Source: Dipteronia dyeriana
Lineage: Eukaryota; Streptophyta; Magnoliopsida; Sapindales; Sapindaceae
Length of the DNA: 64,000 nt
NCBI GenBank assembly: GCA_032871835.1
Contig: CM065301.1
Location: forward strand, 17,873,291-17,937,290
Reading direction: 5' to 3'
The notes under the pieces were generated by a model. It searched no databases. It worked only from the letters and a program-made list of their open reading frames with translations, and had not been told where the DNA came from. Position numbers and translations under genes: made by a program. Shown here piece by piece: positions 10,517 to 20,531 of this stretch. Within the stretch, counting starts at the first letter, position 1; every line of letters starts with the position of its first letter.

Positions 10517-11887
10517 AATAATTTTAAAAATGGGACATAAATAGGTAAGTAAAGGTACCAATAGCATGACTCTAAAATTATTTGAGACAATATTTTTCTT
10601 TATTAAAAGGTTAAAAAAAATGGTTTATTGGGAAATCCCCAACTTTTAGAATATTCCAATAGATAATTGGTTTTTTAAAAAAATTTGAATACAACCTATA
10701 ATCCATTTACTTGGAAAAAAAATCAACTGTCTATTTTTTTTTTTAAGTTTTCACATATAAAAGTAAGATTTCACGTTTTTTTTTTCTGAACGGTCAAGGT
10801 TTTACTAAAGATTGCACGTTTTCTATCAACATTTCAAGTTTTTACTAAAATTTTCATGTTTTGTCAACATTTTCTCAACCATTGTCTGTCTTAACCAAAT
10901 TGCTTTTAATTACATCATACAAAGTTCTATCAAAATTGATGAATTGGTCGACTAAGTTGTCCAACTCCAAATATTTTAGATCAATTGATACCACCTCAAC
11001 AAACGTATCACCATCAACATATCGTAAATCATCTCATTACCCATGGTAGTTGATTACCGACTTATAATCCATTCACCTGAAAAAAAAATTAATTTGAAAA
11101 AAAAAATGTTTTCATACATAATAATGAGATTTCACTTTCTTTCTAAACATTTCAAGTTTTAACTTAAGGTTTCACGTTTTCTATCAACATTTCACATTTT
11201 TAGTATAAATTTCATGTTTTATCAACATTTCAAGTTTTCACAGAAGATTTCAAGTTTTCTTACTAGTGAAACTTTAAATCCTTTGGAAAAAATCTTGAAA
11301 CCTAATTTAATTTGATTCTTCACAAAATACATACAAGAGTGATGCAATAACGCTAAAACATGTTAAAGTAACTGTTTGTAACTAAATTAATGAGAAAAAA
11401 AAACACATTTACACACCTTAAACTGATTTAGAGCAAATCATTTAAGTTTTTCTTCAACAACTCTTTTAAATTAACACAATTTCAAGATCAAACCTTCTTC
11501 TTGGTGGTCGATTTGTAGGAACAATAATGTGGTTCTTTTATTGTTTTCTAAATCTTAAACTGATTTAGATCAAATCAAATTTGATGAGGAAGAAGGAAGA
11601 GAAAAGACCACAGAAAAAACAAAAGAAATAGAAAAATTGATGTTGGGTATTTTGTAATTTACAGACATACAACGAAAGTTTTTTTTTAAAAGTATTTATT
11701 AACAATTAAACATTCATATGTAGTCAAAACGAATTTCACATGTTATATGTGGTCACTTTTGGCAATTTCTAACGTTGTCCCACTAACGACAGATGATATC
11801 CCTACAATTATCGGTGAAAGTTTCATTTTTATGCAATTATATTAATTGTCAAGGGCATTGTGTAGTTTGTCTTTATCATTATTTTTC
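10517..11887. repeat. Gene-free AT-rich spacer with an imperfect direct duplication
   Basis: No gene is seen. A block at about 10690-10872 (TATAATCCATT...TTTTCACGTTTTCTATCAACATTT...) recurs imperfectly at about 11060-11235, spaced about 370 bp. Both copies consist of short TTTCA(C/A)GTTTT-like units. The remainder is AT-rich without recognisable signals. Confidence 0.5.
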
Positions 11888-12365
11888 GGGTTATTATTAA
11901 AAACCACCATGTAGTTTGAGTTATTACTCAAAAACTACTCTCTAATTTCATTATTGGCTACAAACCACTATAATTTTCAATTTATTAGTCAAAACAACCT
12001 TTTGTTAACATCTGTTAATATTTCTAACCAAATATACCATTTCACTCTTATATTTAAATATAAACAAATAAAAAATGATTAAAAATATTTAAAAATAAAT
12101 TTATTTTCTAAAAAACAAAATAATTGAAAACAAAACCACCCTGGATCTCCATGGGGATTAAAAATATTTACAAAATAAATGAAAAAGAAAAGAATCCCAG
12201 GAGATGGATCTCCACCACCATATGAAATCGGCACCACCACCCAAACCCAGACACGAAATCGTACCACCAACCAACCCTGAAATCGGACCACCACCAAACT
12301 CGAAATCGCACCAGTCAAACCACTACCAAAACCCAAAATCTACACTAGTCAAACCGCCAACAAAA

Positions 12366-12848
12366 TGTTGGAAAATTCCATCTGGTGGGATCACACATGT
12401 AAATATTAAATGTGTTGTGTTGTCTTTTAGTCAAACCTAAATTAAAGTGGTCTAATTAAGACTCAATTGTTTAAGTCTTAAAGGTATAATTATCATGGAA
12501 TTAAGGTGTAGATACTAGAGTGTTATTTCTAATTTGATGAGGTTATGGTCCCTAAATTACATTGTTACTTTTGGCTTTTCTGTATCCCCATCACCAGAAA
12601 AGAGAGAACACTATTATTTCCTAAGGATCACGATAATTTGGATGATCTCAACCCGTCAACCAACATCCAGCACTGGATTCGGATACGCTTCCGCTTTCTC
12701 GATTATCTCCTCTTTCTCATGAATTGATATGGGTTCGTAACATTTACTTAGGGTTTGACTAAGTATGATATAGAAACATGTTTAAGTTAAACTTTTTTTT
12801 GAATTATGTGCCAATGCATGTCAGATTCTGTGTTAATCAAATTCTACA
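12366..12848 (+). mobile_element. 5' LTR of the copia element
   Basis: It begins TGTTGGAAAATTCC and ends AATTCTACA. It matches 17479-17764 plus 18490-18757 along its length, with many substitutions, so the insertion is old. Confidence 0.85.
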
Positions 12849-12850
12849 AG

Positions 12851-12863
12851 TGGTATTAGGGTC
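12851..12863 (+). promoter_or_regulatory. Primer-binding site (initiator tRNA-Met type)
   Basis: TGGTATTAGGGTC lies two bases after the LTR. The copia consensus TGGTATCAGAGC pairs with the 3' end of initiator tRNA-Met; here it is slightly decayed. Confidence 0.75.
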
Positions 12864-14090
12864 TCCCATGATCCGTTCTTGAGGGATTTTAGAGATTTGA
12901 GTTTTCAATTTTAGGTTTAAAGAAAAAAAATGGCGATGGTCTAGATTGGGTTGTTAGGTTTCAACCCAGACCCATAGTCCTTCTCGGTCAACACCGTTAT
13001 TTCGGTGATATCTCGTGCATTTTTACGGCAAGGATGATGACCGTCGGTCGTTGATCACTATCTTGACCGTGATCTGGTCAAATCAACGACCTCTCAGTGT
13101 CGCGCCACCATTCGTTCAATCCAAGTGGATTTTTGGTCAATTGCCGGAAGTTACCTCGATCCACAAGTTACGATTCGTGCGCTGTTGCGCTACCATGTGT
13201 CGTTGCCTCCAGGTGAGGCGTGGTGGTCTGAAACGGTGGTGAACTAGGGTTTTAGAAGTCGTTTTTTACTTTGGGCCATGTTTTGAAATTTTGATATAAT
13301 ATAAGGGTATGTTATGTAATTATTATGGGCCATTATGTGATTTGATAAAGTTTCGGGATACATTTATAATTACTAAAACGAATTGGGCCAGTTTGCAACT
13401 TTGAAAACGTTTGGGGTGAATTTATAATCACTGAAAGGTTATGGGGTCACTTTATAATTTTCAAAAGTTTTTAGGTCAATTTTATTTATTGGAAATTACT
13501 GGGCCAGTATATGATTTTGACAAAACATTGAGACCGATTTATAATTACCAAACCTTAAGGGATCTTTCTGTAATTTTATAAAATCATATTTAGATAAAAA
13601 AAAAATAGGATCAACTTAAATTCAATTTTTTTTAGTATATATTTTATGGTTGCATAAAGTAGTTCATCATTCTAAATAGGCTAATTGAAATAAGATGTCG
13701 TCAAAGTGACCTCTCATGTGTAAATTATTCATGAGGGATATTGGATGTTTATGTTTGTGTAAATTCATACAGGTATTAGTCGGTCCAAAGAAAGGTTAAT
13801 ACTTGGTCGAATTGCACACACACCTGTGGTGGTAAATATATGACGATTATAAGGTTTTACATGTGAATAATAAGTCGATCCAAATATAGATTTATTATTT
13901 GACATGAATTATTGTCTATGTTTGATCACTATAACAAGAGTACCACTTACAATTAATATTATTGTCCAAAGGCTTGATATTAATATTGTGCTAGGTATCT
14001 TGAGATGAAATTTACCATTATTTGAAGTTGTTGATTATTGTATTTGGTTATTAATGTAAGCATGCTTGTTTGTTTGTTTGTTTGTTTTAT
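12864..14090 (+). other. Untranslated leader of the copia element
   Basis: No coding domain is seen. 13270-13600 contains loosely repeated phrases of the type TTTATAATTACT...GGGCCA, and about 13760-13960 is AT-rich leader. This is ordinary for copia elements with long leaders. Confidence 0.45.
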
Positions 14091-14775
14091 TCTCCTTGAA
14101 GCTAGTGGTTCTACTATATTTACTAATATCAACTCTATATTCATGCTTAATGGGACCAACTTTGAGGATTGGAAGGAGAACATACTTATTGTTTTCAGCT
14201 GTATGGATCTAAACCTTGCACTTCAGATTGAACAACCCACTTTTCTTACGGATGCAAATTCTTTTGATGATAAGAAGAACTTTGAGAAGTGGGATTGCTC
14301 AAATCGCACGAGTCTTATGATTATCAAGCGTGACATTTGGGAGGGATTTTGAGGTACGGTATCTAAAAAGATAACCAAAGCCAAAGAGTTCTTAGGCTGA
14401 AATTGAAAAACGTTTTGTAACAAAACGATAAGGTAGAAACAAGCACGCTTTTGCAAAGCTTGATTTCTATGAAGTACAAAGGTAAGAGGAACATAAGGGA
14501 GTACATTATTAAAATGTCTCATATTGTTTCTAAGCTTAAGGCACTAAAGCTCGAGCTATTTGACGACTTGTTTGTGCATTTGGTATTAATATCACTTCAT
14601 GTACAATACGACAAATTTAAAGTCAGTTGCAACTGTCAAAAGGAGATATGGACTCTTAATGAACTTATTTCTTATTGTGTGCAAGAGGAAGAGAGGCTAA
14701 AGTAAGACAAGACCGAAAGTGCTCATTTGGCTAGCATCTCTAAGGACAAGGGCAAAATGAGGAAGAATAATGAAG
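14091..14775 (+). pseudogene. copia gag remnant
   Basis: Segments of a copia-type gag are readable in shifting frames: LNGTNFEDWKENI (about 14150), NFEKWDCSNRTSLMIIK (about 14280-14330), then EYIIKMSHIVSKLKAL (about 14500-14550) and FKVSCNCQKEIWTLNELIS (about 14620). Stops and shifts occur at about 14350, 14400 and 14703. No zinc knuckle was seen. At about 14775 the reading jumps to the integrase C-terminus, indicating an internal deletion. Confidence 0.75.
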
Positions 14776-15016
14776 CTACAAAAACACCTAATGAACTTTG
14801 GACAAATAGAAAGCCTAGTCTAAAGCATTTTCACATTTGATGATGTCCAGCTAAGGCAAGACCTTACAAGCCACATGAAAGGAAATTAGACTCCAAAACT
14901 GTGAGCAACTACTTTATTGGCTACTCTGAGCGATCTATGGGCTAAAATTATATGATCCCACGTTTAAGTCAATTTTTTAGATAGGAACTGCAATATTTTT
15001 TTAGAATGTTGAATTT

Positions 15017-15042
15017 GGGGGGGGGGGGGGGGGGGGGGGGGG
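15017..15042 (+). repeat. Poly-G tract (26 G)
   Basis: A run of 26 G lies inside the decayed copia pol region. It may reflect slippage or an assembly error. Confidence 0.9.
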
Positions 15043-16185
15043 TCTTTGAGGAGGAATAGATTTCGATTCCCACTAACGCTTTTAACAATGTGTAGGTTTC
15101 TATACCTATCATTGATCAAGAAGCGAATTCGGATTCTCAACTAGATATTATTGAACAACCCCCGATTCAAGATGAGGTAATTGTTCATGAGGAACAAACT
15201 CAACAACCTTAAGAATCAGTGTCATTAAGGCGATCCAATAGAGAAATGAGAAATGCTATTCTGAACAATTTTTTCGTATTTCTCCAAAAACATAAGGAAG
15301 ACATTGGAATGGTGGAAGATGATCCAATCAACTTCCATCAAGCCATGAAGGGTTCCAACTCTCAAAAGTGGATTGATGCAATGAATGAGGAGTATAAGTC
15401 TATGCAAGACAATAAGGTTTAAGAACTTGTCCCATTACCAGAAGGTGCGAAGCCCATTTGTTGTAAATGGATGTTTAAAACCAAAAGAGATTCGAAAGGT
15501 AATGTGGAGAGGTATAAGGCTCATCTTATAGCTAAAGATTGTACCCAAAAGGAAGGGATTGACTTTAAAGAGACTTTCTCTCCTATTTCAACGAAAGACT
15601 CTTTTAGGACAATCATGGTACTTGTTGCACATTTTGACCTCGAGCCTCATCAAATGAATGTCAAGATGGGATTCTCAATGGTGACGTTGACGAAACAATT
15701 TATATGGTGCAACAAAAAACTTTGAGTCTGGAGACCCAAAGAATATGGTTTACAAATTAACAAAGTCCATTTATGAACTCAAGCAAGCTTCCTGTCAGTG
15801 GTACCACAAGTTTCATGAAGTAATTATCTCGCTTGGTTTTGAGATAAACGCTGTTGATAATTATGTGTATTATAAATTCAATGGGAGTAAGCATATATTT
15901 CATGTTTTGTATGTCGATGAAAAATCACTTGCCACAAATTATATAGGCATATTGTACTAAATCAAGAGATTTCTATCAAAGAATTTTGAGATGAAAGATC
16001 TTGGTGACGTCTCATTTGTATTAGGGATCCAGATACAACGAATCGCTCTCGGGGTATTCTTGAACTTTCACAAAGGAACTATATCGATAAAGTGCTCAAA
16101 AGGTTTGGTATGGAGACAAGTTCATTCTCAGTTAGTGCTCTAAAAATAACCTTGAAGTTAAGGAAATGCAGAAGATTCCATATGC

Positions 16186-16575
16186 ATCAGCTGTAGGATG
16201 TCTAATGTATGCTCAGGTGTACGCGTCTGGATGTTGCGTAATTGTTGGTATGTTAGGCAGATATTTAAGTAATCTAGTGATGGATCATTGAAAAGCAACC
16301 AAGAGGGTTATGAGGTATTTGAAGAGAACAAAAGATAACATGCTCACATATAGGAGATCAGATCAGTTGAAGATCATCGGATCAGCTGTATAGTGTCTAA
16401 TGTATGCTCAGGTGTGTACGTGTCTGGATATTACTTACATTGTTGGTATGTTAAGTAGATATTTAAGTAATCCGTGATGGATCATTGAAAAGCAACCAAG
16501 AGGGTTATGAGGTATTTATATAGAACAAAAGATAGCATGCTCACATATAGGAGATCGAATCAGTTGAAGATCATT
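16186..16575 (+). repeat. 195-bp tandem duplication inside copia RNase H
   Basis: ATCAGCTGTA at 16186 recurs at 16381. The two units (16186-16380 and 16381-about 16575) align along their length with scattered differences and small indels. The duplication repeats the segment around LMYAQV, GMLGRYLSN and VMRYL of the RNase H region. Confidence 0.8.
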
Positions 16576-17478
16576 AGGTGTTTTGACTCCAATTATGCTG
16601 GATGACATGACAGTAGGAGATCTACATCAGGCTATATATATATGTTGGCTGGTGAAGCTATTTCTTATAGGAGTGCCAAACAGACACCCATAGCCTCTTC
16701 CACTATGAGTAGAGTTTGTAGCATGCTATGAGACATCCAACCATGGAATATGGCTACAAAATTTTATCACTTGGCTGTACATTCTGGAGGGTATTGAAAG
16801 ACCATTCAAACTATATTGCGACAATAAGTCAGCAGTGCTATATTCTAACAACAACAGAAGCTCATCTAGGTCAAAGCATATTGACATTAAGTTTCTAGTT
16901 GTGAACGAGAGAGTGTAGAGTGGACAAATGTCCATAGAGCACATTAGGACAAACTCTATGATAGCGGATCAGTTTACAAAGGGATTACCACTCAAGGTCT
17001 TTCATGAGCACACAGTTATATGGGAGTTATTTTGCATGAGGATGTCACATTATAGTGAGAGTTTGTATCATTTTTCATTTTATTGCTTTATGTTTGATTT
17101 TGGACATACTTATGCATTTATGTATTTGGATATTTTTCTGATCAGAAATAAAGTATTCAGTTCATTTCACCCTGTTACATTATGTTAAGTATTGATCTCA
17201 CTAAAGAATAAAGTAGGACCAGTTGAAAATATATATCACATTGCATGTAATTTCCATGCTATGCATCCATGATTTATCTATGTCATTTGGTTATATTGGT
17301 ATACGTGACCATTGATGGGTTTAGTCAAACTAAATGTGATAAAACCCGCTTTGATTCTATATCGGCATAATCAATGGACGAAATTGTACGGATATACTCT
17401 GAAATTGTGATAGCAAAATTTTAAAGCTCATAAAGTCATACACATTTGTAAAGTTGCATATATGGCCCAATGGGAGAT

Positions 17479-18757
17479 TGTTGGAAAATTCCATCATATG
17501 GGGCCACACGTGTAAATATTAAATGTGTTGTGTTGTGTTGTCTTTTGGTTACACTTAAATTAAAGTAGTCTAATTAAGATTCAAAGGTTTAATGCTTAAG
17601 GTATAATTGTCATGGAATTAATGTGTAGATACTAGAGTGCTATTTATAATTTGAATATGGACCAAATTATAAATGACCAAATTATAAATAGCAAAACATG
17701 TAATAATCTTATTATTATATTTATGGTTATGGTCCTCAAATTACACGATCACTTTTGACTTTTCTGATACGATCCTCGTCAGTTTTGATGACTAAGATCG
17801 TTCTATGCTCAGGTTCTGATGGAAACTGCGACCCAACACCTATAACGAGATGTGAACTTTGGTATAAAGGAAGACGCCACAATCAATGATGGAATACTCG
17901 ATTGTTAAGTCAAGAAGGAACGCCACAGAGAAATCTAGTAAGTTCCAATTAGTTCTCAAATAACAAAAGAGAAAATTGCTCTCTATTTTTATGCATAAAA
18001 AAACTACCGTTTTATTCAATGAAACATTACAATTTATAAGACTAAAGGCCATAAGATTAGCCCTACAAAATCCCAAAGATTGCAATTCCTAAAAATTCCA
18101 CCCAAGGCATAATTTTTTTTTGAAAATAACATTATAAAAACTAAGATAATTTCAGCTTCAATTTAAGGAAGTCAAACATGACTTTTAATTTCTTAATAAT
18201 TCAGCCTAAACTTGTGCAACAAGAAAGAAATAAAATATTCTGTCCTAAATCAGCTCCCTAAATCCGTCTATTGACTTTCTTGGACTTGAATTATGATTTT
18301 TAAGGTCTGAAGATTTCGTTCATCACCATCAATGGGCCTCCACGCGCATGCTTGGGCCCAAATCCCTTGAATCAGCCCATTTAACGCGTTTTGGAATTTC
18401 TTGGCTCGTGCTCTTGTAACCGGGCCAATGGGAACTTGAATTGGATCCGCATTCCATGATCTAGTGCTAGCCATGTCCTCATCATTTTCTGTATCCCCAT
18501 CACCAGAAAAGAGAGATCACTTTTGTGTCTTAAGGATCGTAATAATTTGGAAGATTTCAACATATCCACCAACCTCTGACAATGGATTCATGTACGCTTC
18601 TGCTTTCTCTATTATCTCCTCTTTCTCTTGAATTGATATGGGTTAGTAACATGTATTTATGATTTGATTATGCATGATATAGAAACATGTTTGGGTTAAA
18701 TTTTTGGTTGAGTTATGTGCCTATGCATGTCAGATTATGTGTTAATCAAATCTTACA
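17479..18757 (+). mobile_element. 3' LTR of the copia element, interrupted
   Basis: It begins TGTTGGAAAATTCC after the purine tract and ends AATCTTACA. It matches the 5' LTR except for the insertion at 17765-18484. Confidence 0.8.
17765..18484 (-). mobile_element. 720-bp LTR-type insertion in the copia 3' LTR
   Basis: It begins TGATACGATC and ends TCCTCATCA (TGAT/ATCA inverted ends) and is flanked by TTTTC duplications (17760-17764 and 18485-18489); the uninterrupted 5' LTR reads straight across this point. On the minus strand it starts TGATGAGGAC and contains a 68-codon frame (18474-18268) with the phrase GPVTRARAKKFQNALNGL. I have the impression that this phrase recurs in plant LTR-retroelement remnants, but cannot place it. 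A solo LTR or a very short non-autonomous LTR element is likely. Confidence 0.65.
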
Positions 18758-19307
18758 CAAAACCTAAATATGAAATCGACACCACCACCAAACCCAAAAT
18801 TCAAACCAGTCAAACTACCACCCAAATCCAAACACACAAACCACCGTTCGTTGTCATCCAAAACCACATCAAATCCAAACAACCCAAGCCCCTTTTCACG
18901 GTGAACGGAGCCCTTTTTCACGGCGTATGGGGGGTATGAACTTCTCAACAAACAAATGAGGAAAGAGAGAGAAAGAGTGGTTTTATTTTTTTTCCAACAA
19001 ATAGATGAGAGCGTGAGGAGACAAAGAAAGAGAGAAATGTTGACTTATAAGGGTGTTTTTTATATTTAATATTAAATGGATTTTTTATTTCATTTAATAA
19101 TAATTTAAACTTACTCACTCCCCATTTATTATTATACCCTTCATGGTTTAATAGATAAATTTGAATATCTTAATGGAAAACTAACAGTAGGGTGTATTTT
19201 GGCTAATAAATCAAAAAGTAGGGTGGTTTGTAACTAAAAATGAAACTAAGGGGGATTTTGGATAAAAACCCAAACTAGAGGGGTTTAAACAATATTCCTT
19301 ATTTTTC

Positions 19308-19598
19308 CTGACATCGAAGGGAAAAAGTACAAAATTAGCGTAATTTGCAAGAAAAAGGAAAAAAGATTCGGCTTCGATTGCAAGTTTACAGGTTTGCAAC
19401 TTGAAGAGAGTGTTAGGGTTAATGGGATTACACGTGTCGTTGAAGGACATTATTTAATTTAACCTTTTTATTTCCGCTTTTTAAGTTAGATTAACCCGAA
19501 CAAATGGTATCCTAATATTTATATAACCGACCATTTTAGGATATATGTATACAATTAACTATCTTTTTTCAATTTCTTTTATAATTGTAACTATATAT
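19308..19598. other. Spacer, nothing recognised
   Basis: AT-rich sequence between the Mutator-like element and the hAT MITE. No gene or repeat structure was seen. Confidence 0.4.
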
Positions 19599-19606
19599 AT
19601 TTCAAT

Positions 19607-20002
19607 TAGGGGTGTGTAAAAAATTACCAAACCGAACCAAACCGACCAATCCAATCCATAAAGTTTGGGTTGGTTCGATTACAAATATGAAAAATTGGTG
19701 GGTCGGTTTGTTTTTTAGACAAACCGATTAAAGGTGGTTCGATTTGGGTTGAGTAAGTAAATTCACCAAGTCAAACCAAATCACATATTTTAAAAAGTAA
19801 ACCTAAAATATAAAATTTACTTGTGTTTTTTATTCAGTCCATATTTTATAACTTTTACCGATTACTTTAAGTTTTTATAGTTTATTTATTTGTTTTGATA
19901 CAATTATTTTGATTGATTGATGTATTAGAGTTTCAAAAACATAGATACTGTCAAACATGTCTTTAATTAGTAATTACTCGTTTGATTTTTCTGTACTTTC
20001 TT

Positions 20003-20034
<32 letters not shown>

Positions 20035-20280
20035 ATATTTCATGTTATGATTATTTTATTTAAATATTTTTTATAATATAATACCAAAAATAAAAGATTT
20101 TTGAATTCAAATCTAAACCGATAAACTAATCCAAACCAACCCGACTTTTGTTGGTTTGGTTTGAATCGGTTTGAAAAATTAAATTGGTTTGGTTTGGATT
20201 GAAATACAGCTAAACCGATCCATATTGGTTTGGTTTGATATTGATCTTAACCCAAACCAAACCGAAAACGCACGACCCTA
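19607..20280. mobile_element. hAT-type MITE (674 bp) upstream of oligoribonuclease
   Basis: Perfect 8-bp target-site duplications ATTTCAAT (19599-19606 and 20281-20288) flank an element with ends TAGGGGTGTG and CACGACCCTA. Subterminal regions are dense in AACCGA/TCGGTT and CCAAACC/GGTTTGG in both orientations. The middle holds an (AT)n run at about 20007-20033. The 8-bp TSD and TAGGGGTG-like end indicate the hAT superfamily. No coding capacity. It ends 251 bp before the oligoribonuclease ATG and may supply promoter sequence. Confidence 0.85.
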
Positions 20281-20288
20281 ATTTCAAT

Positions 20289-20531
20289 TTGGTTGGCTAG
20301 GATCACCATCTTTAAAAACAGCTGATTGGAGTCCTTTTTCATAACCTAAACGCCATCGTTTTAGTGGCGAAACTCCATCAACACGTCGTCTCTCCACACA
20401 GACCAGACCAGACCAGACCAGTTGCGTATAATTGTATAAAGACCTAGTTCTCCCATTCACAGCTCCTCTGCGCATGTCAAAAGGAAGAAAAGGAGGGTTT
20501 GAAATCTGAAATTTTGAATTGGAGGAGAGAG
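20289..20531 (+). promoter_or_regulatory. Promoter/5' UTR region of oligoribonuclease with a short uORF
   Basis: This contains four GACCA repeats (about 20401-20420). An ATG at 20474 opens a 12-codon upstream reading frame ending in TGA at 20507-20509, 22 bp before the main ATG. No convincing TATA box was identified. Whether the uORF is transcribed depends on the unknown start site. Confidence 0.4.

Larger units (their letters stand above)
14776..17050 (+). pseudogene. copia pol remnant (integrase C-terminus, reverse transcriptase, RNase H)
   Basis: In order: integrase C-terminal region (NELWTNRKPSLKHFH at about 14795, then YFIGYSERSMG at about 14910); a 26-G tract (15017-15042); reverse transcriptase from KWIDAMNEEY (15369) through GAKPICCKWMFKTKRDSKG, LTKSIYELKQA (about 15755) and HVLYVDEKSLATN (about 15905), where the catalytic YVDD reads YVDE; and RNase H to about 17040 with FTKGLPLKVFHEH near its end. 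RNase H is disrupted by a 195-bp tandem duplication (16186-16575). There are several stops and shifts. Confidence 0.8.
12366..18757 (+). mobile_element. Ty1/copia retrotransposon, complete ends, dead
   Basis: The element is bounded by 5-bp TSDs CAAAA (12361-12365 and 18758-18762). It has homologous LTRs (12366-12848 and 17479-18757, the second enlarged by an insertion), a primer-binding site after the 5' LTR and a purine tract (AATGGGAGAT) just before the 3' LTR. Gag is followed by only the C-terminal end of integrase, then reverse transcriptase and RNase H; protease and the integrase core are deleted at about 14775. Multiple stops make it non-autonomous. Confidence 0.85.
11888..19298. mobile_element. 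Mutator-like non-autonomous element (about 1.0 kb) split by a copia element
   Basis: The ends are inverted copies of one another over roughly 130 bp (11888-12020 against 19298-19165), starting GGGTTATTATTAAAAACC and GGAATATTGTTTAAACC. They are flanked by identical 9-bp duplications TTATTTTTC (11879-11887 and 19299-19307), the TSD length of Mutator-like elements. After removing the copia element 12366-18757 about 1.0 kb remains, with proline-codon-rich CCACCACCAAACCC stretches (12215-12350 and 18775-18850) but no transposase. Classification rests on TSD length and long TIRs. Confidence 0.7.

Noticed and set aside
10088..10517. Frames of 112-124 codons over the GC-rich stretch
   Set aside because: They coincide with hAT-1 subterminal repeats and leader; no homology recognised.
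12079..12440. Proline-rich or Gly/Val-rich frames on either strand (also 18715-18951)
   Set aside because: Products of the CCACCACCAAACCC low-complexity repeats in the Mutator-like element, not genes.
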